From positions 711,271 through 775,270 of the forward strand of contig JAQFVV010006542.1 in the NCBI GenBank assembly GCA_028023455.1: a stretch of DNA of 64,000 nt, in the 5' to 3' direction. Below are positions 22,583-39,658 of this stretch, piece by piece (position 1 is the stretch's first letter; every line of letters starts with the position of its first letter). The translations under genes were made by a program, and so were the position numbers. The notes below the pieces were generated by a model. It made no database searches and had not been told where the DNA came from. It worked only from the letters and a program-made list of their open reading frames with translations. This DNA comes from Epiperipatus broadwayi. Lineage: Eukaryota; Onychophora; Udeonychophora; Euonychophora; Peripatidae.

Positions 22583-25500
22583 TTAACAACCAAATATTGT
22601 GGCTTCTCTACTCTTCCATTGTATTTTTCAACACCAGACATAATAAATAAAATGGAATACCAATCAGAGACTACACAAGAGCAATAATGATTCAGCAGTA
22701 ATCAATAATAGTTCAGCGATAAGCAACAAAAATTACAATGATTTATAACCCCTATTTACAATTCCTGGAATTGGCTTATCAGCAAAATTAGGTCTATTTT
22801 CTATTGGTGGCAGATAATACTTAAACTTCATTTTAGTCCATGGCTTATTTGTTCAATCAGGACATTTATCTTTAAAAAGAATTATCAGATTAAATTACAT
22901 CAAATACCTATCTCCTTAATTAATTAATCTGTTTGTAAGAATTTTATTATATTTTTTAGGATAATGATATTTCCACTTTATAATTATAAAATATCTTTAC
23001 AAATGTTAGCAAAAGAAATATTCAGCTTTAAATTGCTTTTAAAATAAACCTTTAATTAAGCATATCATATACATTTATTGTGTATATAAATTTTTATATA
23101 ATTTTTATCTACTAAAATTGTTGAAAATCTTTATTTTTAAAAATCCCTTTGAATTTTTAAATTACAGATATGAAGCATATATAAACAGCATTTCAATATA
23201 TTATTAAAGTGTGCATAATGCTTAGTAGAATTACACAAATTAATGCTTTTCTTAAAACCAAGATATTGCTATGATTAGTATTGTGATAACTCCATATTGT
23301 ATGCTCCAGGGCTATGATGATATTTTTACAGTTTGAGAATTGATGTTTGCACTAAATTTTTACTCTGAATGGTTTTCATGGAGTAGTAATGATTCTAAAT
23401 TGTGATTTTTATTATGGTGTGTGAATGGTAAGACAAGTTAATAGACAGGAAAGCTATTAAGTTCAAAGGTTAACCTGCACAAAACAGATGTGAATTATTT
23501 ATATTCTATTACCAAATCAGAAAGATAGAATTTTTTTTCTAAAGCTAATTGTGTTGTTTTGAAATTACTTACGCCTGTTTTGAAAGACATTTTTAACACT
23601 AAATCTAAATTTATTTTTTATATTTATATTTACACACTCAAAAATATTGTTTTTTATATTATTCTAATAAACAAAAAAAAATAATTTGTATATATCATAT
23701 TTTTCATTATTTTAAATATATCTAAAAATATTACTAGTAATAATTATGCAAAAAATAGTTTTATTTTGCAGCAAAATCTATTCATACTGAAGATATAAAT
23801 TGTGCAATTTACCCTCAATTTGGTTATAGTTAAGTTTTAGAAAAAGGATTAACTATTCGAATAAAGTTAAAAAACAATTTTTTAAATTATTGCATTATGC
23901 AGTACATACAACTAAATAATCAACTGTTACATGATAATATTTCATGATCTGAACACTAACTATTAACTGATTGCAAGTTCTTCACTAGTATTTTAATATG
24001 ATGCACAAAGCCTTCTTACATAAATATCAATCCCAAGACAGATTAGATTTAAACATTTAAAGATCACTGAAATAGTTTAAGGCATATTGAAAAAAACTAT
24101 AACATTTTAATTAACCACTATATTATATACCAACACGAATTCTCAACTGGAACTAAAAACATAAATTAACTTTACTTAAGTAGTTAAATCATATATTATT
24201 TTTATTTTATCAGCATACACATTTTAGTTGATAATTCATTAATTAATATTAATTTTTGGTTTAAAGTATTATAAAATGTAATTGTTTTCAACTGCATTTA
24301 AGCCATTTCAATATAATATTTAAATGTTTAAATAATTGTTTAAGGGTTAGTATTTATATAAAACAACTTTGTGGTAACTGGTATTAAGACTGTAAAATAA
24401 AAGCTCTGGTAAAACACATTGGCAAGCCATTTTAGTTGATATCTAAAGTGATAACTATATATTATTAATGATTTGAGTGGTTTGTTTGTTATTCATTGTT
24501 TGAGTAATTAATATATATATATATACAATAAATAATAAAATTATTATCAAAAAATTAAGTTTATATTTATTATTTATTTCGTTGGAATTTAATATAAAAA
24601 TACGACTAAAAATGAATCTAACCAAATCAACGTTCTTATTGGAAAATTTAATTTTTCATAAAAGAACATTCTCTTTATGTTGGCGTTATAAAAAAATAAA
24701 ACTATTTTCCAGAGGAATTATTATTAAACGTAATTTTAGACATAACTAAAATAATGAAACAATATTAACAGGAATGAATTTATGTAAAATAATACTAGAA
24801 GCTTACCTTTATACATTATTTAGAATATTAACATTTTTTCTTGTTTTCCATCATCTTTGTAAAAAGCATATTATAATTATAAAATCAAATATATTTTACA
24901 TTTATTATTAAAAAGATTTTTCAAGATAAAAATAATCTTGAAACTAAAAATATCTTTATAAATACAAAAACTTATTTTTCTATTCTATAAAAATAACGAA
25001 TCTATAATATAAGCAATATTTTGTTTCAAACCTTTTTCGTATATACTATTGGATAATAATTCATGTCTTGTACATAAGATCTGATTACAAGTCAATACAC
25101 ACACACACACATATATATAATATGCATGCATATACACATAATGTGTGATAATAAAGTGAAATATGATTGATCTCTCTCCAAGACTATTTAAGAGCCATCT
25201 CTGAATCAAGACAAGTGGTATGCCCTATGACCCCAAAATTTTAAGATGTTAGTATCCCTAGATCAAAGTTATGACATGGAACATGAACATGTGTTTCATA
25301 ACTTAATTCACATGGAATAAAGCACTAACCTAAATTTTGTTTTATATTGAGCAAAATTTTTAATTTAAATATATGAAATAATTAAAACTATGGATGACCA
25401 TGAATTAAAAAATATCTATAAAGATATGAAACACACTGTAATATTTCAAGTTATAACTCATGGTTTAGAAATATCAGCACCTTAAAATTTTTATGAGCAG

Positions 25501-25634
25501 CACTGCAGTTGACTTGAAGGAAAAACCTATCATCTTTTCTCTGGGACACACAATGTAAATAAGATTAGAGTACAACATTTTTTTAAAAAAAAAACATTAT
25601 TAATAATAAATTGGGAGGACATATATATATATAT
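22583..25634. other. A/T-rich spacer
   Basis: No gene recognised. Contents include a (CA)n/(TA)n run at about 25097-25120, a T-run/A-run hairpin at about 25579-25594, and an (AT) run at 25619-25634 that abuts the solo LTR. Confidence 0.5.
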
Positions 25635-28385
25635 TGAAGCAGTCGGATCTGAGTTTGATCCTAGCTTCATGACATCTAGCCATAAGCCCACTTCAAACCC
25701 CTAGTACTAACCTTAAATTTCCGATGCAATGGGGCTTTATACATTCAATCCACGTGTATTAAAATTAATTCGTTTGAGTTTAAATTGATCAATGCTATTA
25801 ATAAATTCATGATAAAATTATTCATGAATTTATATATATTATAACTGCATGGATTGTGCATATATATTTGTAAATATTTAAATATATATAATTGTTCGAA
25901 AGTTTCATTGGGTCGGGAATGTTTGATTTTATTTTTAAATAATTTGTTAAAGTTTTATTGAATAAAAGCTACATTCTTTCGATAAGCTATCAGATTTTCC
26001 CTTTCCAAAAACAATAGGTAAAGTTTTATTAATTAGAAAAAAAGATAAGTATTTTAAAATGTAAGGATTTCCTAATTAAAATCATTTTCTGATTTTAAAA
26101 ATTCAGTTTCTAATTAGAAAATGAATTCAAGTTAATGAGTTTGAAAGCCTTATTGAAGGAATGTATCTAAAAACAACTAGTAGATTTTGTGGCATTGATA
26201 ATGAAAGAAGTGCTAGTCTGAAGGCATCAAATACAGTATATATAGCTCTGAAAAGTTTGGAAGGGGGGAAGCCATCTTTGTTGTAGAGAAGTGCCATTCA
26301 AGTCTGTGCATTCTTAAATTATGAAATTAAATAGTGTTCCCATCATGGTAAAGGGCTAAATGTCAGGAATCTGTCTATTGTTCCGGAAGTCCCCTAAAAA
26401 TCTTCAATGAAGCTGCTGAATCTTTTCCGGACCAATCATGCTGCTAAAATCATGAAAATTCATTAAAATACTGTTCAAGTAATCAACCAAATGCATGCCT
26501 ACATTTTCCTCACCCAGATGTGTAAACTAAGGATCCAGCCCCTGAAAGAAATGGGTAATATATTTTCATAATGAACCTTAAACTTTCTGGCCAGTCTTCG
26601 AACTTTACGTTACACTCCCTTTAAGAGTTCTTTTTTCATACTATAAATGTCTGTGTAAACCCTTTTATTTATGCTATTTTAAATTATATAAATTCTCTCA
26701 ATCTCTAGTCTTTAAATTTAACTTTCTCCTTTTTTACTTGGTGGTTCATTTACTATATTATATATATTTATCGTGTGATTTATTAAAGTTGTTTATTTTT
26801 AATTATATGCCAATAATCCTTTGACTCGATGAGCTCCTTTATTCTATTTGCCTCACGCAAATAATATAGTATTAAATCTGATAATAATTCTCGCCCATTA
26901 GAACTAGATTTATACAGTTCTATTAATCATTGAGTCGAAATAAATTATTAAATGTTTGTTACTTTTATAATTGGCTAATAATAAATTATTAGTTTCATTT
27001 CTAATCTATGCCCCAGCTATTTTCTCGTATTCACCAATGTGTATTTATTCATATATAATCTTAAAATGTTTTTTGCAAAAGGGCCGATAAAGGAATCAAA
27101 TCAATATATTCTAATTCAACTTTCACTGTCTATTAATATTCAGGAAGGGCACGATATTTGGGGCATGATGAATATAATTTTATAATGCGTTAAAATAGTT
27201 TTAGTTAAAAGCTTGTTTGACTTTAATTAATTTGATCAAGTCATTATGTAGAGCATTCTATAATTGGGTTTTATTTTTCAAATGGTGACTATCAAGTCAT
27301 CATCTTCAATGTTGCTGATGTAGGGAAATCTTCCACTCTGTTAGGCTTGTCGGTGATAATATTTCTGATATTTTAAATTATCGAGGAAGGAAGCACTTCC
27401 TCCTCTGCTCATGTTGTATTTGGTACACCAAGGGCTCATGGTTACGACTCGGCCTGGCTTTCCCGTGTTCCCATCTACTTAAAAAGCATAAGACTTGTTA
27501 AATACAAGCCACCATACTACTTTTAAATCACCTCTCCTTAAAAGGCAGTAAGATTTGTAAAATGCAAGCTGCCATAGGACTTAGATCATCGACCAGCCAT
27601 TGTCTTTCCATTTCATTTTATAGCTCATAATTCGTCAGCACCGTTGCCTCTCTGTTCCGATAGGGCCCGCTCTGATGCTTGTAATTTGTCCACAACGTGA
27701 TTTCAATTAAAGTCAAACAAATTCTCAGTTATCTCAAAGTAAATAAGTTTTCCAATAAAGATTAAAGTTATGCCCTAAATATGTGTCTTGCTCTTCATGA
27801 ATGGATTTGCAAATGTGAGAATAAATCTCATATTCTTTCGTATAAAATTAGAGTAATAATTTCTTTTACAACTGAATACCTTTATCTGCCTTTATTTTCT
27901 TGTTGGGATCATAGACATAGAATTCCAAAATATTGCGTAATACTCATTGGCATATAATAAGGACCGTCACTCTTATTATAATTATAAACTGTGTTTAAGG
28001 ACTAGAATTAATTAATATAATCATTATTAAAATTCAAACAAAAACTATTATTATTAAATATTTTCTAAACACACTTGGTTTTTTAGTTTCTTAATTATCT
28101 TATTCAATAATTATTTTAATGTTAATGCTTGCTGTCTGTGTTGGCAACCTGAACATATACATATGATTCGATTTAAAAAAGTATCTTAAGTTAATTAATT
28201 ATCCGATATTAGTTTCAGTTCAGGGGTCTCTAATCCTCACCAACCATTGAGCTAGTTTCTTGCCGCATAGCACTGTGTCATCGATTTCTACTAATCTGTA
28301 CTGGTGAGTTGGGTTTGAATTCAGTTTGAACCGCCTGAGTTTGGATCCGACTTGCAGTTGAGGTGGTGGGTTTTCGACTGGTACA
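25635..28385 (-). mobile_element. Probable solo LTR related to the 2.9-kb LTRs
   Basis: Read on the - strand, this 2.75-kb block begins TGTACCAGTCG and ends GACTGCTTCA, both bordered by (AT)n. The LARD-like LTRs begin TGTGCC and end ATCTGCTTCA, are of similar length, and share a weakly conserved run before the end (GGTTAG.......GG, then a GTGGGCT and a GAAGC(A/T)AGGAT stretch). No second copy or internal domain is present, so a solo LTR left by recombination is the simplest reading. It holds a 55-bp imperfect tandem duplication (about 27480-27590) and no open frame of note. Homology to the other LTR is clear only at the ends. Confidence 0.5.
27480..27590. repeat. About 55-bp imperfect tandem duplication
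   Basis: Two units share AAAGGCAGTAAGATTTGTAA-like and CAAGC.GCCATA blocks. Confidence 0.65.
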
Positions 28386-30749
28386 ATATATATATATATA
28401 TAGTGTATACATTCACTTATTCATATTTATTCAAAAAATACTAAAATCTTACTATGATATATTAGCATTTAAAAAAAAAAAATAACATGGCCAATGAATA
28501 TATCAAATTCATGTTTGAGATTTTAAGCTTTCTGACACAATACAATAACATTTATTAGAAATTTTTAGCAATTCTCAGCTTCTATTCATAAATTCAATCT
28601 TTACCAAAATATTATTGTTTAATATTACAACTTTAGCTGTTCCATAAGCACAAACAATTATGACACAAATAAGCATTTCTCACTCACTATTTATCTAATA
28701 AATTATTCACTCTATTTGAACATAAAGCTTATTTCTGAACCTGTTTTTTTACTACAATTGATCATTTTTGTTTTATTATTTATAAAAAAAGTGAATTCCT
28801 CAAAATTACCATTAGAAAACATTTTATTGTGAGATATTTCAAATTTTTGCAAGAAAATAAAGCAAAGATGAAATATCTATGTTTTAAATATATTTTTACT
28901 ATAAAGAAAATGTAGTTAATAAATAAATAGAATTAGTGAAAGCACTATAAGATGAAAAAATGACTAATTATATATTAATTGTAGTAAATACTCATAAATT
29001 GACTAAATGAATGTTTTTATTTTTTCTTCATTTTACATTTTGCTTGTTTATTTATTTTTATATAACATTACTGCATAATGCAACAAAGCCCTACAAACCT
29101 TATCTAAGTTCATCTCTACATTTTAAACTTTTTTTTTCTTGAGGGAGAGCATGTGACATCTAGAGATAAAATGAAAATAAAAATATAGATTCATTACCAT
29201 TTCATCAGAACCATACTGGTGGAATGGTAAAATTACACACAAGCATCATTATATAGACTTTTCAAATATCATTAAGAATCATTTCAGACCATGCAATATG
29301 CATGATTACAGTACTAATCAAAGATACTCTAGTTTTTGAGAAAGGATTGAAAATAAAAATAAAAAAACAATCATTTTATTTACTTAATAAGAATTGTTAT
29401 AAACTTCCATTTATGGTTAGTCTTACATTTTATAAAATTATGATATGTTTTATTCCCTCAACTCATGTACTTTCTGAGCACAAACTTTTACTCTGACCAG
29501 GAATATGTAGTTGAACCAAAAATTACATTTTTGACTTTTCTAATTTGTATCATTACTTAAATATTATTTATTTGAGAGTCTATAAAATATGTTTTGCAGT
29601 ATGTAAAACTACCCATTTACCCCCCCCCCCAAATTTACATCCTTGCATAAAATAATTATAAAGATATTTAGTAATAAACTTGCTAGTTAAAAAAAAAAAT
29701 TTCCAGAAAAATTTATACAAGCATCTATGGGACAATATGGATAAAATACTCTATAATATTTATGTATAGCTGTGTAGATTAAATAATAATTGATAAACAC
29801 ATTTCTTATATGTATTCTTTTTGTGTGATTTAATTTCATTCATCTAACTATTAGAATAATGATTAGGAGAATAAAACCATGACACATTTAACGCTAATTA
29901 TTGCTGAAATAATCTAATGGATTAATTAAAGAAGTATTAGTTTTCCTAAAAGTTATATGCTGAAAAATATATTCCATCATCAAACCAGTTAACATTTTTT
30001 AAGTCTTATATATTTTTCCTATTCTTCAAACAGCTACAACTATCCTCTCCATTTTAAACTTAGCTTTTGACTTTTTTTATTTCTATTTCCTTTTTTTTTC
30101 TATGATTATGAATATTTACTGATAATAATACCTAAAAAAATAATGAAATTATATTTTTCAATTCCTCTTATTTTTTTAAACATTTTGAAATACTTTTATA
30201 AGTTATTTTTACTCTATTTCTGTGATTTTAAGAAAGAAAAATAACCATAATTATAGACATATTTTGCTAGTATCCTAGAAGAAAAGTTTCATGAAGAAAA
30301 GTGTTCAAGTATTTCAGTAAAAAATGAAACATTTAGAGATACATTCAAGCCATATTAAAGCTAGTTTCTGTGTATTTATGCTTTTTTAAGTAAAAAATAT
30401 AATAATTAGCTGTCATCCTTTACTGAGTATTTGATTTGTTAGATTTTAAAATGATGTAATGTTTAATCTAAGTAAAACTATAGTGGGCCTTTGTAGTATA
30501 CTGTTATTCTTTAGAAATCTGTTTGAGAGATTGATGCCTTGAAGTGGGATATTTACATGATCATATGCAAAAGTAAAAATATGTTATGCACATATAAACT
30601 AGCTCAAATATAAATAATAATATATTTAAAATTATAATAAATTAAAAATTTGTTTTTAATGAAACTTTCTTAGCAGTGAAAAGTGGGGAGAATATTTTAA
30701 AGAATGCACATTTTCCTTGTCAATAAAAGCATTTAATATATATAAAAAA
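28386..30749. other. A/T-rich spacer
   Basis: No gene recognised. It starts with an (AT) run next to the solo LTR and contains a C10 run at about 29620-29631. Confidence 0.5.
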
Positions 30750-31500
30750 TATCTCTATTATTTGCAGATGATATGGTTCTTAAAACTGAGAATGAAAAAT
30801 GTCTTCAGAATATGTTGAATAAATTGGAGAAGAATGTATGGATTATAGAATGAAGAATAATGTTAAGAAGTCTAAGTTTATAAATAGGGAGAAATGAAAA
30901 AAAAAATGCAAATTGAAATCCATGATAATATAGTTCAACATCTAAATGGATTTAGATATCTGAATAGTTGATTGAGTGAGGATGGAAGAAGTGAAGATGA
31001 AGTTAAAAGATCAGAATTGGAAAAAAAGATCATTACTAAGAGAAAGAAAATATTCTGTGGACATTTGAAGAGAGAATTAAGGAAAATATTACTTAAATAC
31101 TATATATGGAGTACACTATTGCATGGTTGTGAAATATGGACCCTAAATAATAAAATTAGGAACAGATTGAAAGCCTTCGAGATATAGTAATGGAGAAAGA
31201 TGGTAAAAATCAGTTGGAAAAATAAAATAACAAATGTAGAAGTTTTGAAAAGAGTAAATAAAAAAGAAGGTAGATAAAAGAAATTAAAAGTAGAACAAAA
31301 ATTGGATTGGACACATATTAAAAAAAAAGTATAGATTAATGAAAGATGTTTTAGAGGGAATGGTGAATGGAATCTAAAAGAAAGCAATGATTGACATTGC
31401 TGAATGATAAAAGTGATGGGAGACTCATATGGAATTGAAGAGCTGAGGAATGAAAAAACAGAGTGACAAAATAGATTAATTGCTGCTATGACTACTTTAT
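30750..31500 (+). pseudogene. 5'-truncated LINE reverse transcriptase remnant
   Basis: The + strand carries the C-terminal half of a non-LTR reverse transcriptase. FADDMVL (the [FY]xDD catalytic box) lies near 30765-30780. SEDGRSEDEVKR follows near 30975, then the conserved WSTLLHGCEIWTLNNK near 31110-31157, LKAFEI near 31170, and MVKISWKNKITNVEVLKRVN near 31200-31258. Stops interrupt the frame between these blocks. The catalytic palm start, fingers and endonuclease are absent, as expected of 5' truncation. The GCE.WTL and ISW motifs are typical of RTE/CR1-type invertebrate LINEs; the clade cannot be fixed here. A - strand frame at 31100-31573 is only its antisense shadow. Confidence 0.8.
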
Positions 31501-34622
<3,122 letters not shown>

Positions 34623-35458
34623 CCACCTACAAATCATAGTTATTAATTAATTTTTTAGTTCTACTGATTAAGTAAAAATTTTTTTCCCTTTTAATAAAAA
34701 AAATATCACTAGATCCAGTTTGAAAAATCCTTTTAAGATTGAAGCTTTTGTGGCCTCATTTAAAAAAGATTTTTGAAGTTTTCCTTTTATAATTCCAAAA
34801 TAAAATAAAACTGGAAATGTTATTTATTAATAATTACAGGGATAAATCCTCTAGGAACAAATGCCATTTATTTAAGCAAACTTATTTACCTTTAAACTTA
34901 TAAATTAGAGATTTTAAATGAGAAGTTAATTATTTAAAATAATAACATTTCAATAAATTGTTTTTTATTTCTCAACTAATATCTGTTTGTGAAGCAGGTC
35001 TCCTATATACACTCTATATATACAGAATGCAGTAATTTTGTACTTTTCTCCCTATAGATAAAGCAGCATATGTATAAAATTGTGCAAGGTAATTCTTTAG
35101 AAAGCCAATTTGCACTGGAAACTCTTGGTAAGCTGGTCTATTATAATCATGATTATAATAGAGTAGTGAAATGTCTTATTGACAATTTCAGGAAAGGTAT
35201 ACATTAGATAACTGTTAACATTCAGTCATCTCCATTCAGTCTCTATTATTTGATAGACTTCAGGCAAGCAAACTATCTAGTACACAATATGGGTTATGAA
35301 CTACAAAGAACTGGATCATTACTGCTACATGAATTCAAATTCTACAGTTATGACACTAGGAGCAGCAGTTATTGTACTCTGTACCTTGCTTTCAGTTATA
35401 ATTTCATAATAATATTGATGTATTCATTAATTTTTTTCTCCCAACCTTTTATATTCAG
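34623..35458. other. A/T-rich spacer
   Basis: No gene recognised. A perfect 26-bp palindrome, TCTATTATAATCA and its complement, lies near 35138-35163. Confidence 0.5.
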
Positions 35459-35484
35459 GGGTGGAATTTAAAAACATCAATAAA
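35459..35484 (+). other. Candidate 26-nt microexon
   Basis: A long pyrimidine tract and TATATTCAG precede this stretch, and GTAAGTTTTT follows. One frame is open through it (VEFKNINK). Both splice signals match metazoan consensus well, but nothing nearby confirms a gene, and such pairs arise by chance in T-rich DNA. Confidence 0.2.
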
Positions 35485-35908
35485 GTAAGTTTTTTTTATC
35501 AAAAATACCAAGAACTCTTTTCAATTTAAACCAATTTTTTATCTCAAAGTTTTCTTAATTCCCTGAACAGGTCAGATTGTTTATACTACTAATTTTATTA
35601 TAAGTTTTAACTAGAAATACTTTATTAATCTAATTAAAAGTAGTTAAGGAAATTTTATAGTTACAGTACTGCCTAATATAACATAAACACAAGCTTGTTT
35701 TAGATTTTTCTTTATTTTAATGAAGAAAATCAGAATAAAATATTAAATAGCCCTTTTTAAATGTTTGATTTATAATTACAGTTTATAATAATTTTACATT
35801 CAAAAATTATTATTTAACACATAACTGTTATTCCAGCATATTTTTTTAAAAATAAATATCCAAAAACATGTTTATGTTTGTTTCTATTTTTCCTTTCAAC
35901 TTTACACC

Positions 35909-35944
<36 letters not shown>

Positions 35945-38900
35945 TATATATATATATTGTGCCATATATATATATATACACATATATATATATATATATA
36001 TATATATTGTGCCATTACAATTTAGTCAGTAACTAAATTTGTAGTAATGTGCATGAAAGAAAATGTGGAACAAAAATCATCACATTTTTATATTGTAAAG
36101 GAAGCTGTAGGGCACCCAAGTTTAAACCCTACAAGATCCAGTTCTAAAAACTTAAGACAGAAAGAGAGTGGGGCAACAGTTATGTTCTTTATTTGTTTGT
36201 GTGTTGATAAAAAAACTCAAAAAGAATAGTACACACATTTAATTATTCAATATTTAATTTCTTTTGTTAAAAAAATAAAGTAATAACACATATATAGGCA
36301 GTGTGTGTGTAAGCTATTTAATTATCATTGCATATTTCAAATATTAAACTCTCTTCAAAGCTAACCTGCATTTGCTAAATTCTGATATTTTTATTCTATT
36401 TCTATTTTTGTTTTTTTATGATTATAATTTGGGGTTTAAAAGTTGTAGTTTGGGGTTTGAAAGTTAAGGATTTAATTTTAGATGTTAAAATCATAATTTC
36501 TAAAAAACATTCAGATTGTTTTAAGGGGCCAGTTTTATAAATGAAGTGTGTGTGTCCATTATATACATAAATCAACATTTTATTACATATTAAGAAGGGA
36601 AAAGAAAAAGAAGAAATTCTGTTAAACTATTTTTTTTCTTACTCAGAGGTTTTGGTTGTAAATATCTTTTGTTTTGATAAAGTTCTGACAGCTTCAAGTC
36701 TTCCCATCAGATAGATCAATGAGAAGAGATGGAATATTATAGGAGTGCGATGTTTACCAGCAGAGTGAGAAGGGAAATGTTTAAGATAATTTTACTTGAA
36801 AAACAAATTAAGCTTTCCAAAAATCATGTAAGTGCAAGTTTCTTATATTGTTTGTTACTGATCACTATACCTAAAAAATAAAGTATAAAAACCTGCCTGG
36901 GAAAGATCAGGGGAGAGATTTTTAAAAATATTGAAATGAAGGAAGACAAGCATTTTAATTCTGCCAGATATCCTTTTTTAAATCATATTTTTTTTTAATA
37001 TAAAGTTTTTTTTAATGGACAATATAAGGATGGTGGGCTAAGAAAAATATAAATCTCATCTGGAGAAAATCCCTGATTCATCCCAGAGCTAGCATATCCT
37101 ATAGGAAAGAAAAAAATGTCTGGTCTGAAATTAAATATTCTACATCTGATGACTGATTGAAAGAAATGTGATATTTTCAGTAAAAGACAACATTCATCTG
37201 CATTTGAAAGCTGAAGGAAAATGATTAATCGACTGATAAGTATTAAATCATTTTGTACAAATTAAATCATCTAGTACAATTATTCCAATGACTGAATTTA
37301 AACCCAGAAAAAAAAATTGCAAATGAGAGAACAACTGATATATTCTAATGGAAGAATTATGCTTAACAAGAAAGGGAAGAAAAAGTTCCAGTGGCAAATA
37401 ATATCACCATCACCGTTAAATAATTACAAGCCTCAAGAAAAAGAAACCTTCCAGAAAACTGCAGAAATTGATTGCTGCAAAAGTATGAACATTAAACAAG
37501 CTAAGTTTGAACCCTTGGGACTGGTAATATAAATTTTCATTATCTATTTTCTTTTTATGATCTGAAAAACTATTCATAACATTTTAGAGATGAAGTTTTC
37601 TATTTTTTTCTTAGAACTTTAGAACAACCATAATCGATTAAAACCAAAAAAATTTTCTTCCATAGTAATAACTGTAACCTAGAGTAAAAATTTTATATAT
37701 GCTAAAACTATTATACCCAGCTTATTAGTGAAGTTTATTTTCTAAAGGGTATTATTGTATACCAATCTAAAATTATGAAATGTTTGTTAATATGAAAAAG
37801 ATTTTTATTATTATTTTGTTTTTAAATAATGTTTAGTTATAAGGGGATAAGCACACACATACACAGTAATATATTAAATTGTTACATGTAAATAATTGCA
37901 TGTGTATGGAAGAATAATAGACATATATAGCATTAAAAATATTAGGCTATTTTTGTTTTGATTTAAGGTATAGCAATCTTAGGAGTAGTTTAACGGGAAG
38001 GGGGAGAAGCAATTTAAAAACTTGTTTCTGGAAATCTTTCTTTGTCTGATTCTACTAATATTTTTTTTAACCATTCTACTTTACATGTTAGATTATAAAG
38101 TATGTGTGCAAAAGTGTTTTTTTAAATGAAATATTTTCTTGTGAAGAGAAAAATTTAGCAAACTTAGTATCCAATTTTATATACATTATATCTTTGACAG
38201 GAAAGGGGGAAGAACTCAAAATTAATCTTAGGATTGTCAAATAATTAATTATTGTTATCATTATTGTTCATATAATTTCTTAGTTTTATCTTTAAATTGT
38301 TTGTATGTGTTAGTAATACATTAATAGATGTTAAATTGTTTTATTGAACGAGGCATATATATTTCATTGACAGTATTCTTTATTAGTTGTGATCATTCAT
38401 CATCAAGGGTGAAGATTAATTATTTAAGATCTAATTAGATATACTAAGATTAAACAATAGTTTTGAATTTCTTTAAAAATGAAGTTTTATGATTAGGCTT
38501 AGTCCTAAAGCTGTGGATGGAACTATTATCATTATCATCATCATCATCATCATGTTTTGATTAATGAGCTAGATAAATGTTTAAAGGTCATAGATAAATA
38601 AGTGATTTCATGGTATTTAGTTGACATTCGTGAATAATTATAATGACCACCATTCCATCATCTACATCATGCAAGGATGTGTGAATTGCCATCCTAAATT
38701 AATAGTATAATCTGAGCTAGTAAAACTTATAAAGATATTGAAACACATTTATTATGTTAAGATCTAGGAAATGATTTCTGTCTGATGAATTTTTTATATA
38801 CCACTTTAGTTAAGGATGTTTTATGTTTACCTAAATGTTAGTGCATACAGTGATATGGGTCTAAAAGTAAAATCCTCCATTTTTGTTAGAAATAAAGTAC

Positions 38901-39614
38901 CAAAAGGGCATTCAAACCTGGTACATGTAAAAAGGTTATAAGATATAATTGTGTCTAGGTTCAGATAATCTAGTGGTGCCCTGCTAGACTATATTAACTT
39001 GTTATTTACTTAAATATGCACTTGACATCAAACCAAGAGATGAAAGTGAATAAAATCTACTGTCTGTATACCTGAGAAGATATTTTATTGAGTTACCAGT
39101 GTACTCACCCACTTGATGTTATTTCCTGAGTTATAATAGTTTGTCCTTAATAATATGTTGATAGTTTCTACTTGTTTATTGATGATACAATGGCTGCCTA
39201 ACTAGGGTTTGAAATAGGCTAGACACTTTAAATGACTAGTCTCCAAGCATTATTGTTTCTAATTAAAGATATTATGATATCTTTAGAAATCTTAAGTAGA
39301 AATTGATGAATTTAAGCCACCAATATTTTTATTGATAATTAACATTTACTTGAGTATTGAAAGTAATAAATTTGATGACTATTTATGTGTATGAGTCCCC
39401 TTAATAATATGATTGATAACTCATCAGTCTAATCTTTTTTTTAATAGCCACTACTCAGGTATTATTATAATTCTGATCATACTTTAATTTATGTTACAAT
39501 GCTTAATCCTTAATATGTTTGAGATAAGCATTTTGATCATATTTTATTCAGCTACAATGATTTCTAGTTTGTCTCAGGTGGTAATATATTTTATTTGATC
39601 TTGTAATTTAAGTT

Positions 39615-39658
<44 letters not shown>

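Noticed and set aside
37317-37532. 71-codon + frame in a purine-rich stretch
   Set aside because: Somewhat protein-like end, but no recognisable domain, partner exon or conserved signal could be shown.
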